From Nyssa sinensis (lineage: Eukaryota; Streptophyta; Magnoliopsida; Cornales; Nyssaceae), in NCBI GenBank assembly GCA_008638375.1, contig VIRR01000579.1, positions 1-64,000 on the forward strand: a stretch of DNA of 64,000 nt. The letters are read 5' to 3'. A program made the translations under genes and the position numbers. The notes beneath the pieces were generated by a model. The model was not told where the DNA came from, searched no databases, and saw nothing but the letters and a program-made list of their open reading frames with translations. Positions 1 through 13,387 of the stretch are shown here, piece by piece; the first letter of the stretch is position 1; each line of letters begins with the position of its first letter.

Positions 1-591
1 CTCTCTCTCTCTCTCTCTTTCTCTTCCTCTCGGTTTCTCCACCTTCAAGCCCCCTTCTTTGACTAATTTTTCTGATTTTCTGATTTTCTTTTTCTATTTT
101 AACTTTGCATTAAATGTTTGCATGATATTTTTATTGTATATGTATATTATATTACACACACACACACACTACATGCTACTGCTTGGCAGCTCCCTTTTCT
201 TTCTTTCACATTTTAATACACATACATATATATATGCCATACTATAAAATATATACGTATACATATTTTATACATATGTACATATACTCATATGTATACA
301 TATATACTAGATTCCAAGTACATATACGTACACTGATATTGAACGGGCTATGTGTATACATATACGTATGCATGCATGAGTTTGCGTGTATGCACGTATT
401 ACGAGGCATGGTTTTAGGTTGCTCGGGCATTGCCCCGGCACTAACTGTATATCTGACACTGTTCACATTCCAAGGTCGTATAGTACATGTGATATCAAAA
501 TATAGAGCTTAATAGCTTGGTTACAACTGATAGTACACTACCCGACCTAGTCTACCTCGGTATATGTGCTAACCCGAGTCAGGGTATTACA
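1..591 (-). repeat. 3' LTR of element 1, partial
   Basis: On the minus strand this begins TGTAATACCCTGACTCGGG at 591 and runs off the left edge. It matches the 5' LTR of the same element at about 4700-5319, including the (CT)n/(CA)n tracts, the tatgtatac-rich stretch and the terminal 60 bp. It includes a (CT)n run at 1-18 and a (CA)n run at about 155-168. Confidence 0.85.
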
Positions 592-609
592 TTCTTACCC
601 CCTTAAATT
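592..609 (-). other. Polypurine tract of element 1
   Basis: The minus strand reads AATTTAAGGGGGTAAGAA directly against the TG start of the 3' LTR. Its position and purine content are those of the plus-strand primer of LTR retrotransposons. The same motif precedes the 3' LTR of element C. Confidence 0.8.
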
Positions 610-791
610 GAGTTTTGTCCTCAAAACTCGGATGCTCATAATCTAAGAAATATTATTCCTTCTTACTTACTTGTCTAGTAATATTCTCCCTTGAGAGAAT
701 CGTAACAGTCAATGTGTAGCCTAAAGGTTCAGTTCTCAAATTTTCAATGTAACAGTAAAGACAGGGTATAATTCAATATGTAGAGTTAATA

Positions 792-1930
792 TCAACTGTA
801 CACAAGTGGGTTGCTAACAACTGGAGGAATACCTGTGGCTGCTGATGTAGTAACTTCGACATTCCTCGGGAAAAGGGAATAAACCCTTCCTACCTGTTGT
901 GGCTCACTACTCTGAGCTTGTGATTTAGTAGTAGGAGCCGGTAAGGCAGGAGTAGTAGGTGTGGTAGGTGTGGTTCTAACCATAGATTGGTTATTTTGAG
1001 GCATTCCCTAGAAAAATGTCCCATCTGACCACATTTGTAGCAGCCCTCGTTGCACTGTCCTCTATAAAATCCATTGCAGCTAGAACATCTAGTCACAGCC
1101 CAATTAGAATCAATCACACCCCAATTAGCTTGACTGTCTCGGCTTTGACTGGGTCCTGGATTCCCAGGCCCTGCTTCTAACTTGGTGGGTAAAGACTTCT
1201 GTCTTTTGTCTTGATTACTCTCAAGCCCTTGGTTTGCCCTTTTCTTGGCGAACTTTTCTCTGTCTTGCTCAATAATCCTTGCTGTAGCCACCACTTCATT
1301 GTAAGTGGCTAATCAAAGAGGTCTAAGCCTAGTCCTAATGGGCCATCTCAACCCATTCTTGAACTTACAGGCTTTCATATATTCTGTACCTATAACAGTT
1401 GGAGTGAACCTGGCCAATACGGTGAATCTGGCCTCATAAGCCTCCACTGTTAAGCCCTCTTGCTGTAAACTCACGAACTTTGTGACTTTCTGGTCCTTGA
1501 CTTCCTATGGGAAGTACTTCGCATTAAAAACCTCTGAAAATCACTGCCAATCCATGCGGGGTTCTCTAGCTTTTTGTAGAAGCCACCAATTGTATGTTTC
1601 ACCCTTGGATGTGAATGTGGCATATGCCACTTTTTGGATTTCAGTGCATGTCAAGACATCGAATATCTTGTTCATTTCAAGCAACCATTCTTCGGCTGCT
1701 GTGGAGCCCTTCGAGCCATCAAACACAGAAGGTCTCAGTTCCTGAAATTGTTTATATGAATGTGACCTATCCCTATCGTTCCCTTGTTGACCTTCCTGGT
1801 TGGCAACAGGCTCATGCCTCACAGGCTCGCTAGTACTGGCCTGTGTCCCTGGTAATGCTTCGATAACCCTCGTCACAAGATGTTCTAACCTCTCTAATCA
1901 TTCCATAGCCTATTCCAAAACTCGTTCCAT
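792..1930 (-). pseudogene. gag: Ty3/gypsy gag pseudogene of element 1
   Basis: A continuous gag-like frame reads from an ATG at 1928-1930 down to 792. It has two early stops, then a retrotransposon gag core at about 1541-1760 (motifs SVFDGSKGSTAAEEWL and YATFTSKGETYNWW). Three more in-frame stops follow between 1294 and 1541, then a CCHC zinc knuckle at 1001-1042 (CYKCGQMGHFSREC). A 1-nt shift right after the last knuckle Cys moves the reading into another frame, where the typical gag-protease linker GRVYSL appears. Gag would form the particle and the knuckle would bind element RNA. No protease or polymerase follows. It is clearly not functional. Confidence 0.85.
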
Positions 1931-2145
1931 AGTCTGATCTCTAGCTATATAAAAGCTTCGAGTATGTACCATTCATTGAAAAGGAATGTCAATGATTAAG
2001 AATAATAATAATCGTTATAAGAATGTAGTTAGCTTCTTATCTACAGACTGACTTTAGACTTAACAATATAAGTACTCCTAGTCCTATCTCCCATGACTCC
2101 ATGAAAACATTAAAGTTCTTTGACTTAATGGTTTTCAAACCGAGA

Positions 2146-2157
2146 GCTCTGATACCA
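2146..2157 (-). other. Primer-binding site of element 1 (initiator-Met tRNA)
   Basis: The minus strand reads TGGTATCAGAGC three bases inside the 5' LTR end. This is the standard plant initiator-Met tRNA complement used to prime minus-strand DNA synthesis. Confidence 0.9.
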
Positions 2158-2160
2158 AGT

Positions 2161-5100
2161 TGTCACGACCCAAAACCCACCCTTTGCGGATCGGTATCGC
2201 GACGCCAATTGTCGAACCGGATTTTTCCCTTTTTACTTTAAGTTGACAATTATAGATAAGTTATTAACATGAAACCGGAATTTAAATATGCAACGGAAGA
2301 CTTGAATAAAATTTTCGTTCATTTATAATACTAAGGTTCATGTAGTTTTATAGACCCAAAAATTTCCAAATACAACTACCCCTAGGATGTGGGGTTATGG
2401 GAGAACATAGGACAAGTACTATACTTTACAACCAAAATAACCCCTACAGTACATATATCTGCAGTAGTCCTACGTATGTCCAGGATTCTGATCCCTACTT
2501 TCAAACTGTGGCGTCTCACCTGAAATAGTCAAATGTGTGTAGTATCTGATGAGCTATGAAAACTTAGTAAGTAGTCTTTTACTCTATCAAGGATAGGTCA
2601 ACATAAAGGGGTTCACAGAACGAGATACATGATTATAACAAAATGATATTCAATCAAGTAGACATGATATCTACAACAGTGAATCATGTCACATGATAAT
2701 GGCAATGACAATGATTATCTAAATAATTCAATGATGTATAGGATGATTTTCATGGTCTGATATATATATATATATATATATATACACGTAGAACTCAGCA
2801 TACCCTTTGCAAACAGGTCTCACCACCTGACTTGCTCATGTACACCCAATCTACAGTAGGACTCAGCATTACCTTTTGCAAACAGATCTCTCTATCTGCC
2901 TTGCTCATGCACACCCAGCCTACAACTTTTATTAGAATCCAGCCATACCCTTTTTCAATCAAAACCACCCGTTTGACTTGCTCATATAGACCCCGACCTA
3001 CTCCTCATAATAACAGTGGATTGTAGTTATTTGATGATATATGAAAAGAATCATGACTCTCATCATAGTATAATATATGACTATACATCATTCAAGCATC
3101 ATAATCCAAACTGTATAGTGATCGCATGCTCAAAATATAGCATTCGATTCAATAATATTTAGGAACTAGAACAAGCATTAATGTCATTTAGTAACATCTG
3201 AAGGCATAGACACAATAAAAAATCAACACATACATAGCACAACTAGGTCTTTGGTACGTACAAAGATCAGATTTTACTTACCTCTATTCACGATCCTAGA
3301 TCAGTATCCTGTGAGTTTGCCTTTCTCTTTCGAGCTCCCTATATGTCAATAGATTCATCTTAGAATTAATGCTATTCATGCCTTGCTATCATAAGTATCT
3401 CTAATACTAATTTAGACTCTACCATTGAGTCTAGAATGCCGAAGAAAGTCGGTTTAGGCTTTCACGAAATTCCATTTGGTCATCTGTACTATAAAGGGCA
3501 AAACGGTCATTTTGCACTTTTACGAGTTCTTACTTCTCGAGACCTCTTTTCAAAAATTGGACTTCACGGTTGAGTCTGGAATGCTCGAAATAATAAAAAT
3601 TACTATTTCTTCACTTTAATCAAAGTCCGTTTGACCCCTTTTTGACTTAGGGGCATTTTGGTAATTTTTTCTTTAAATTAAATATTATTTTATTACTTTG
3701 GGTCATATCATAATTAACTATAAATGCTGAGTCTAAATTCAATTTCAAAAACTTTTGGGTTAAATCAAAATTTCTGATTTTACTATTCTAAATCAAAATA
3801 GCCAAATAGTGGCTAATCCTCAAAACTAGAATAGGATATCCCTATCCCCAATCTAATTTCCAATTTAATTTCGTAAGCTTATAACCAAACACTCCCAATT
3901 CAATTAAAAAAATTTTAACTTAAATCAATACTATGCCATTTTGACATATCCATTTCCGTTTCGGTCGGGTCCCAACCCGGATCCGACCCATGACCCGAAC
4001 CCAAGCCTAAACAGGACCCTTCTTCTCTGGCGATACGCCGGTAGGGTTCTGTCATACCTTTCGGCTCCGGCCACTATTCCGATCAAATTTTTGGCCTAAA
4101 AATAGTGCCGTTCTCTCCCCTTCCCTTCCAAGATTACTACTACACAACTGGTTTTCCACAAAACCATATCCATCTTTACAAAATCAGAGGAGTTCAGTCG
4201 TTATTTCAATTTTTCAGCCAACTGATTTCTTCTTCTTATTTCTACCGTTTCCACCACTATTTTCTCTGGTTTTCTATTCTAATCAAATTCTGAACTCAAG
4301 AGGATTAGTTCCTCATCATAAAAACCAAGTTTAATGCCCCAAAACCCTAGAACTAAATTATCCTCAAAAACCTGCAACTGTGCCTAACTCTCTCAATTCT
4401 CACTCTTTTTCTTTGATTCTTTTTGCATTCATTTCTTTAATTCATGCTCTTTATGGCCCTATACTTTAAAACAACTAGCATGCATTTGAATTCAAAAATA
4501 ACACTTAACCCAACTTACCTATACTTTTTGTATTTCTTGTTGTTCCTTTCTTTTCCTTTCTATTTCAGTTTCTGAATTCTTCTACTTCCCCCAAACTTCA
4601 CAGTTTCTTACGCCCTTCTTTCTTTTGGATATTTTCCTTTCAACTCATGGACACACACACACACACACACACATATATAAATATAAACACAAACCACCTC
4701 AATTTTCTCCCTCTCTCTTCCTCTCGGTTTCTCCCCCTTCAAGCCCCCTTCTTTGACTAATTTTTCTGATTTTCTTCCTGATTTTCTGATTTCCTTTTTC
4801 TATTTTAACTTTGCATTAAATGTTTGCATGACATTTGTATTGTATATGTATATTATATTACACACACACACACACACACAGCCGACACATACACACACAC
4901 TGTATGCTGCTGCTTGGCAGCTCCCTTTTCTTTCTTTCACATTTTAATACACATACATATATATGCCATACTATAAAATATATACGTATACACATTTTAT
5001 ACATATGTACATATACTCATATGTATACATATATACTAGATACCAAGTACGTATACCTACACTGATATTGACCAGGCTATGTGTATACGTATACGTATGC

Positions 5101-5319
5101 ATACATGGGTTTGCATGCATGCACGTATTACGAGGCATAATTCTGGTTTGCTCGGGCATTGCCTCGGCACTGACTGTATATCTAACGCTGTTCACATTCC
5201 AAGGTTGTATAGTACATGTGATATCAAAATATAGAGCTTAATAGCTTGGTTACAACTGATAATACACTACCCGACCTAGTCTACCTCGGTATACGTGCTA
5301 ACCGGGTCAGTGTATAACA
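2161..5319 (-). repeat. 5' LTR of element 1, 3.16 kb
   Basis: The borders are TGTCACGACCC on the plus strand at 2161 (the LTR 3' end in minus) and TGTTATACACTGACCCGG starting at 5319 in minus. In the sense direction it contains a microsatellite-rich promoter region at about 4640-5000 and a consensus 5' splice site at 4518 (TAG|GTAAGT). Further on are a GGTCGGG..CCAACC near-palindrome at about 3965, a GATATCC palindrome near 3833, the dyad modules at about 3410-3660, a second donor (AGAG|GTAAGT) at 3281, and an acceptor-like TTTCAG|GTGAG ending at 2520. Confidence 0.9.
2790..3000. repeat. Threefold tandem repeat inside the element 1 LTR
   Basis: Three imperfect copies of about 70-76 bp start near 2793, 2861 and 2937. 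Each reads 'aactcagcatacccttt..caaacag..ctgacttgctcatgtacaccc'. A (TA)n run precedes them at 2760-2784. I see no coding potential. Confidence 0.7.
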
Positions 5320-7853
5320 AAAATGGTGTCATTTTGTTTAATGAAGGGCTTGACGTCAGCATGATGGAATGGACCTACTAAACCATTTGGTTCTTAACCA
5401 AATTGGACCAATTCACTTTAAATGGGACTAAACTAGATGGCTTTTTTAATATGTTTCAAGAAATTATGTTTTAGCCATAAAAGTTTACAAAAAATACAGA
5501 ATGACCCTGAAACTTTCTGTTAATCACAAAAAATGCCCAAAAAATTAATTAAAAATTAATTTTTAAAATCCTTTTAATTAAAGAAAAATTACTAAAATGC
5601 CCTTAAGGCAAAAATAAGCCAAACGCGTGCCAATTAAAATGTAAGAAGAGACTAACCCAATGTTTTTGGGCATTTCGGACTCAATGGCAGAGTCCGATTT
5701 ATGAAATTAGACCCCAAAAAATATGAACGGGCAAACTAGAGTAATTTTAATTATGTCCTAATGCATTAATTAAGCTACCAATTGAACCCCGATGACTATG
5801 GAAGTACCTACCTAAACATTTTTCAACGTCCCGAACTCAACAGTAGAGTCTGTTTAGTCAAACGAGGTACCAAGAATATCGACACATAGAAATATATAAT
5901 TTCTAAATTGTCCTTAATGTTGTACGGGCTACCAGATAGATTGGAAAAATATAGAAAGGGGCATACTTGATATTTTTAGACGCTCTAAACCTAACGGTAA
6001 GGTTAAACTGAGCATCTGGGTACCTGAACGTGGTCTCGCATGAGAGTGTAAAATTATTAAAAAGTCCTTAAACTTAATATAAGCCACAGATAGGCTAATT
6101 AAGATCGGGAAAAGCCTAAATTGATTATCTTGACATTTTTAGACTTAACGATGACGTCCTTTTAAGGGAAATAAGACCCGGTAACAAACTAAAAAAATGA
6201 CAAATACGTCCCTAAGACTTAAAGAAGCTCCTAGAAAAGTATAAAAAGTAAAGAAAAACCCATACCGATGTACCGACATATATTTGGTGCTTCTAAGTTT
6301 GAAAATGAACTCCGAAAGAGATAATTGAGTACCTAAGACACGAGTTATGAACGGTAAAATTACTAACTACCTTTATAACTTAATTTAGCAATCAAATGAA
6401 CTTAGAAAGTAAAAGAAGGATTTACCTTATGATCAAAAGATTGCCCGGACTCAAATTGAAATCCATTTAAGCGAATGAAAAATCGAATGATATAAGACAT
6501 AAAAGGGTAAATGACCCAAACTGTAATTAAAGGCTAAAGTAAAGTATATGATAGACTAAGAAGTATTAGGAACCCCTAATTAAAAACCATAAGAAAATCC
6601 TAAACAGTAAGACTAAGTCCTGAAAAGCTTAAGTACATTAAGTAAGCTAAGATTAAGCCGAGTATCTATACTGATATAGTATCGATATATTCTAATCCAT
6701 GCTTTAGGCTCACCAACAAAGAAATAGAGATAAGAAGAATGTCAAGGCAAGCCGAGTAAGCAAGTAACTATGGACTATGGACCATAAGTGAGTAACCCTA
6801 AACCCTGAAATTGAGGTTTTCATTGATTATAGTTCTTTTACTGTCTTTTTACATTTGCATGTTATGCTTTACAAATTTATGCAAATATTTTATTATCATG
6901 ATAAAGTTTTGAATGGCATGTTTTATAAGTAGCATTCTTAAATGTTTTAATGCATAGATAGCTATGAATGTTTTGTATAGCATATTTTTAGTATTACTTA
7001 TTATATATACCCTGTTAGAGGATAAGATCTGGTAAACCATTTATTGATTTAAATAGCGAGGACTTCGCTGAGGGTAAGAATCTAAAAGGGACTATGTAAG
7101 CCCGGAGCTATAAATTACACAGATGGTCACCAAGGTGACAATAATGACCCTTAAGGACATACTCTATAAAGATATTTGGCATGTGATACATATTTACTTT
7201 CTCTTCCATTGTTATGGAATACATAATGAAATGATATTTTGTAAAATCAGACTGGCATGAACCCTTATGTAACAATTTCAGCATATGTTAAAAATCATAG
7301 ATTTATCTTTATTGTTTTATTAAAAGAGTGCAAGGAGATTCCAAGTAAATATTTCCTTAACTACTATCCATGAAAGTTATGAACGATTTATAAAAGCCAT
7401 GAATGTTTTATGAAAGCTATACAAAGGTTTATAAAATGGGTTTTTAGAAACCCATGACAGGCGACTAGAGTTACTCACGAGCTTTTCAATAAGCTCACAG
7501 GGTTTTATCCTGTAGTTTTTCAAGTAGGACCAAGAAGTTTACAGAAATAGATGAAAGTGAGCCCAGATGATTATAGAGACTTTAGATAAAGGAGGATTAA
7601 TATCCCAGCCGTGAAGACATCAACTTGAAGTAATGATTATTAAAGTGTCATGGTAGTTTAGAGAAAAATAGAATGCGAATAATGTTATTATTGTTGTAAT
7701 AGTTAGACATTTACATGTATTAAAATTATGGGCTCATGTCATTGCATCTCTGATGTAAAGTTTAGTTATGCTCTGCCAAGTGTGATTGCATTTAGGAAAA
7801 TTTTTACAAACACATATTTCTATTGCTTGTTTAGTATAACTGAATGCAATTTA
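5320..7853 (+). repeat. LTR 'Y', middle and 3' part (interrupted)
   Basis: This plus-oriented LTR sequence resumes after element 1. It shows dyad modules at 5676-5696 (perfect 7-bp arms CGGACTC/GAGTCCG) and near 5833. It has a donor-like GTGAGT at 6788, the hairpin GAGCTTTTCAATAAGCTC near 7486, and then the 3' region. It is cut at 7853 by the solo LTR and finishes at 13875-14005. From 6850 on it aligns with the second Y copy at 14006-14995. I see no gene here. Confidence 0.75.
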
Positions 7854-9049
7854 TGTCACATCCCGAACCCCACCCTACACGGATGTCGAGGACGTGATGC
7901 CAGTCAGTCGCCACGCGACCAACCGAAGGCAATTTCTGAACTTTCCAGTGAATTGCACTCCGACTGTAGGGTCAGATGCAGTGGAATTTAAAACTTTTTT
8001 TTTTTTGTCCAGGGAATGCAACTCATGTATCCACCGTAGGATATGTATCACACAGAGCAAGTCTAAAATCCAACAGCTAACAATTCTAACCTCAGAGCAT
8101 ATCTATAATCCGACATATAACAACAGAGCAGAACTATAATCTCTAGAGTACCATCTAAATCCATGAGCCATACTATATTCAGTACATATCAGTCAAGTCA
8201 GTCGTAGTACGTCACTCACCTGATTAAACAGATTCAATCCTCAGTAATCCAGTCTCCACAAATCAGTGCCATTAGATCCAACATATATCATTCCTGAAAA
8301 ATGTTAGGGAATGGGGTGAGCTTCGAAAAGCCCAATGAGTAACACAGGTTCCCTGTCAAGGGTTTCAAAACCATTTCTTGTTTACAAAGCACAAGGGTAG
8401 TACAGTTGTTTCTGAAATAGCAGTTTTATAAATCTACTTTAAATGCAGTTTTAGTAGAATAAAGCAGAACTGAACTAAACGGAACAACAAATCAGAATAG
8501 ACGGAACAGTGCATGATGCCAATATCAATGAGAGTATAGGCAATTAATTCAATTATCAGAACAGATCAGTACTGGGCGGAACATAACAGGGCATAACAAT
8601 AGTATATCAGTTAGGCGCGTAATCAAGCCTACTTATGCCAGACCGCTCATAATCAGAATGGTACCCAGAGTCAGACACATCATAGCAGAACAAAATCAGA
8701 TAGACCATAAAATGGAACAAGACAGACCGAACAAAATAATAGTAGGACGGGACAAAATCATGCCGCATACAATACATTATAAAAGTTTGCATTTAAAACA
8801 TGCATTCAGACAGTTTATCTTTTAAAACCGTACAGTGCATCAAAATACAGTATCTATGCAGTAATTTATATACCAAGTCAAGAATTCGGACAAATCATAA
8901 CGGAACTGGACCATATATCAATCAAGACGGACAGATTATTAACGGACGGTACATAACGGGATCAGACGGAACAAAACACCGGTTCGAGTCACAGGCATAA
9001 TCAAGGACAGAGGCATAACAAAACGGATCATAACGGGACAAAACAGAGC

Positions 9050-9850
9050 AATACATCAATCAGAACAAGACATATCGGAACTGAACATGACGGAACGAGA
9101 CGAAACAATATCAATCAGGACAAGTCATATCGGAACTGAACATGACGGAAACAAACGAAACAATATCAATCAGGACAAGTCATATCGAAACTGAATATGA
9201 CGGAAACAAACGAAACAATATCAATCAGGACAAGTCATATCGGAACTGAACATGACGGAACAAAATGAAACAATACATCAATCAGATTAAGTCATATCGA
9301 AACTGAACATGACGGAAACAAACGAAACAATATCAATCAGGACAAGTCATATCGGAACTGAACATGACGGAACAAGACGAAACAATATCAATCAGGACAA
9401 GTCATATCGGAACTGGACATGACGGAACAAACAAAACAATATCAATCAGGACAAGTCATATCGGAACTGAATATGACGGAACAAAATGAGACAATATATC
9501 AATCGGATGAAGACATATCGGAACTGAACATGTCGGAACAAACGGAACAATACATCTATCAGAACAAGACATATCGGAATTGAACAGGACGGAACAAACT
9601 GGTACAATATCAATCAGGACAAGTCATATCGGAACTGAACATGACGGAAACAAACGAAACAATATCAATCAGGACAAGTCATATCGGAACTGAATATGAC
9701 GGAACAAAATGAGACAATATATCAATCGGATGAAGACATATCGGAACTGAACATGTCGGAACAAACGGAACAATACATCTATCAGAACAAGACATATCGG
9801 AATTGAACAGGACGGAACAAACTGGTACAATATCAATCAGGACAAGGCAT
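9050..9850. repeat. 55-bp minisatellite with a 223-bp higher-order repeat
   Basis: About 14 imperfect units carry the core 'tcaatcaggacaagtcatat' and 'cggaactgaacatgacggaa'. Anchors are spaced 54-57 bp apart (for example 9110, 9165, 9220). A 169-bp block at 9455-9623 recurs at 9678-9846 with no difference that I can see, at an offset of exactly 223 bp. This points to a recent four-unit duplication. Degenerate units extend left to about 8880. Confidence 0.9.
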
Positions 9851-10479
9851 ATGCTACTTTAAATATAAGCTTTTTTTTTAAACAGTATAACGTTCAAAAC
9901 AGTACAGTGCTTCAAAATACAGTATCTAGACAGAACTTATACACCAATTCAGGAGTCAGGTTTACTCACAAGACGCAACAGTACAGAATAAAACCATGAC
10001 AGACCATACAACAGAACAAGACAGACCCGAACTGAACAGGAGAACAGGACAGTACAAAATCAGGTTACGTGTAATGCAGTATGAAAAGTATGCATTCAGA
10101 CAGTACAGTATACAAAACAGTACAGTAAATCAAAATACAGTAACTAGACGGTGTACTTATACACCAAGTCAGAAGTTCCAGGTTACTCACAAACTGTTAC
10201 GGTTATCTCCTTGCGTAAACAATCCGATAACCTCCAGATACGTCAGGCATCTCCATGTATATCCTGAACAATAATCATCAATCATATACAGATCAGAACT
10301 CATCCATTCAGGTCTCATTTGTCATCTTAGGTATCTATCGGTTTACCTAAGATAGCCTAGTAGCCTATCGCCCTCTCATCGGGTTTTATCCGGGGCCATT
10401 TTATTCTTAAATTAGGCTTAGCAGACATCAGGATTATAACCTAAGTCATTTAGACTTCAATCGTTATCAGTCAGTTACT

Positions 10480-10995
10480 TCTTCAGCCTTAGGGGCAAAA
10501 TGGTCATTTTATCATTCTTGTCCCGGACCCTGTCGTGGTCTTCGGAATAGTCTCTATATCTTAAGTACAAAGTTCTACGTCCTTTGGACTCCAATCGGTA
10601 TCAGTTAGGTTCTCATTTTAACCATAGGGCAAAATGGCAATTTTGTCATTCTTGCCCTGGACCCAGTCGTGGTTCTTAGAATATCCCATATATCGTATAC
10701 ATGAAGTTCTAAGTCTTTTAGACTCTAATCGGTATCAGTTGGGTACTTATTTAGCCTTAGGGGCAAAATGGTAATTTGTCCATTCTTGTCCCGGACCCTA
10801 TCGTGGTCCTCAGAATATCCCATATATCGTATACATGAAGTTCTAACTCTTTTAGACTTGAATCGCTATCAGTTAAGTGCTTATTTAGCCTTAGGGGCAA
10901 AATGGTAATTTGTCCATTCTTGTCCCGGACCCTATCGTGGTCCTCAGAATAGTCCACATATCTTAGATATGATTTTCTAAGCCCTTTGGACTTCA
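10480..10995. repeat. 134-bp tandem repeat, four copies
   Basis: The anchor TTCTTG(T/C)CC falls at 10515, 10649, 10783 and 10917, giving exactly 134 bp each time. Each unit holds 'ggggcaaaatggtaattt' and 'ggaccctatcgtggtc'. The last two copies are nearly identical. The unit corresponds to one LTR dyad module amplified locally. Confidence 0.9.
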
Positions 10996-13387
10996 TTTGG
11001 TATCTGCTTTAGATCGTCGGGACACATCGGTCATTTCTCGTTTTACGCGTTGATTGTCTCGGAGTCTTATTTAGCCCTTCGGTGTTCATAATTATCCCTA
11101 TGACAATTTATCAGATCAGTTTGACCTTTATTCCACCTCTACTTTGCACTTCATGTGCTCAGGGGTATTTTGGTCATTTTACGTTTCGTAAGATTTTGAC
11201 TCCGAATCATTATTTAATCATGTTTACAGTCTCACCAGTATCTGGGCTTCTATCGCTATCAATTTCGTCCCAATCGGACTTCATTTGGGCTTCGTACAGT
11301 ATCAGGGGTAATTTGGTAATTTCACGTGTCATATTTTTCGGCACGTCAGTTCATAAAATGGACCTCACCATTGGGTCCAGAGTGTCCGACATAATTAAGT
11401 TGGACTATCTGTTATGTTTAATTGACCCTAGGAATTATTAGGGGCAGTACGGTCATTTACACTTTATGTGTCTGTATTTTTCGGGACTTCGGTTCGTTAA
11501 ACGGACCTCACCGTTGAGTTCGGAATGCCCGACATAGTCAAAATAGGCTGTCTTTTATTTTTAGTTGGGTTCGGGTACCATCAGGGGCAGTACAGTAATT
11601 TACACCTACGTGTCTGTATTTTTCAGTACATAATTTCCCAATTTGGACTGTACCATTGAGTCCAGAATACTTGAAATAGTGAAAATACACTATTTATTTA
11701 ATTTATTTGGACTCCGTTTGACATATTTAATGTCCAGGGGTAAAATCGTAATTTTACCTATTTAATAAATAATTAAATAATTATTTTATTATTTAATTAA
11801 TTCTTTAGGGGCTTGATTGCACAAAATTTCAGAAATCAGGGCCACTGTGCAATATTCAGAACTATCAGGGTAAATCTGTAATTTCAGAAATCATATAGGG
11901 GTCAAAACATAATTTTATAAATTAGGGGTTCAAACCCTTTGGTTTTTGGGTTCAAAAATTGAACCAGTCCAAAACCTCCAAAAACCGACCAGTTCAGTTA
12001 GGCCAGAGAACCGGAATTACATGTCCCCTCTATCCCCAATCGTTCCTTATCCGTATACAGGTTTAGCCCAAAATCAGATTTTAATTTCTTAGCCCCGTAT
12101 CCAAACAGGTGAAATCAGTTTTAATTTAAAACAATCAGTTTAGCCAAAACGACACCGTTCTATTAATTCGGTGGTACGCTCGTGGACAGACACGTGTCCG
12201 AGTCGACACGCGAGTCGACCGAGTCGACTCTGTCTTCCCCATCGTGCAGGGCATTGTTGCCCTAGTTGCAGTCACCAAGTTTTCCAATTTCGTGGGTTTT
12301 CGAAGGCTGTTTTCAACTGCTTTCGGTTCCAACCAGTCCCTGGGTGTCATGCCATCATTTTGGCATCGGTTTGGTGCCTCGAATCAAGCCCAAATGCTTG
12401 ATCCATGGAGGTATAGCCGAAACGATAATTTGGCTGGTAAATCCTCCTTTCTCCACCATTTTCCATGGTTTTTGTTTCTTTGTGACCGTATCTCCATGGG
12501 GGTCAATATCCCATTCCAAAAACATGATTTAGAAGTCTGATTTGGGAGTTGGGTTTCATGGCCGAAACCTGCAACTCCATGTTCGAGGGCCTTCCCGTGT
12601 GAGTTTGGGTCGAGAACCTAGGTATTTAGGATCCTTGTGACCTCTAGATCAGGTTTAGGCTAATAGAATTCAACTTGGTGAGGGTTGTTTCAGACCTGCA
12701 CATTCGAGGTCATCAATGGCAGTTTTACTACGGTTCTGTGTTTTTGGGGGCAGTTCTATTGGTCCAAATGTGCACAATCAATCCAGATTTCATTGTCTAA
12801 CTATGATACATGCAATGATACTCTCAAGAACATCAAAACAGTAGCTGAAATTTGCAAAGGGAAATTCTCAAAATTTTTGATGGTTTACCTTTGTACAGTG
12901 GTCTCATCTCAGGTTTGTGTTCATGCATGTGGCTCCAGTGCAGTCGTGCCCCTCGGTTTGGTCACACAGTGCAGAGTTCTCCCCCTTCTTTGTGCATTTC
13001 CAATGGATGACACACACACACACCATGGACATACAAATTCTCACACCATTTCTCTCTTTCAATATCAGTTTACAGGATCATTTTCAGGCCTGTTCTCCCT
13101 CCATTGCATATATGGAGATGTGTAAATGCCAATCTGATTTTTCTTGTTCAATACATCTCCCAACCTCATGATTAATTTGCATGTATTTTGGTTGGAGGAG
13201 AGGTCATCATGTGGTGTATAGGCATGATGATCTAGGGTGCATAGGCATGATGGCCTAGGGGCATAGGGTGATGCATGGATGAGGTGTTGCATGTTTGGTT
13301 ATTGGTCACTTGGGGGTGACCAAATCAGATTTATAGTTATATATATATATATATATATCTTTGTATATTTGTACACAAAGATACCCC

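Larger units (their letters stand above)
1..5319 (-). mobile_element. Element 1: gag-only Ty3/gypsy-type LTR retrotransposon (left end outside window)
   Basis: Reading on the minus strand, the order is 5' LTR (5319 down to 2161), PBS, a gag pseudogene, PPT, then a 3' LTR that leaves the window at base 1. The two LTRs align over their shared part: leader, CA microsatellite, the 'GCTCGGGCATTGCC' region and the terminus. The interior is only about 1.57 kb and holds no protease, reverse transcriptase, RNase H or integrase. It is therefore non-autonomous, either an internal deletion or a gag-only (TR-GAG-like) element. It sits inside a plus-strand LTR that resumes at 5320. The TSD cannot be tested because the other flank is off-window. 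Confidence 0.85.

Noticed and set aside
183..512. Short plus-strand ORF in element 1 LTR
   Set aside because: It is made of TA/CA microsatellite codons (Y, I, H, T), recurs in each LTR copy and is open only by composition.
8981..8991. B-box-like GGTTCGAGTCA
   Set aside because: I found no A box at a sensible distance upstream. It is in the degenerate edge of the minisatellite.
9050..9850. CRISPR-like regular repeats
   Set aside because: The units are contiguous and imperfect, with no unique spacers and no cas genes. It is a minisatellite in a plant LTR.
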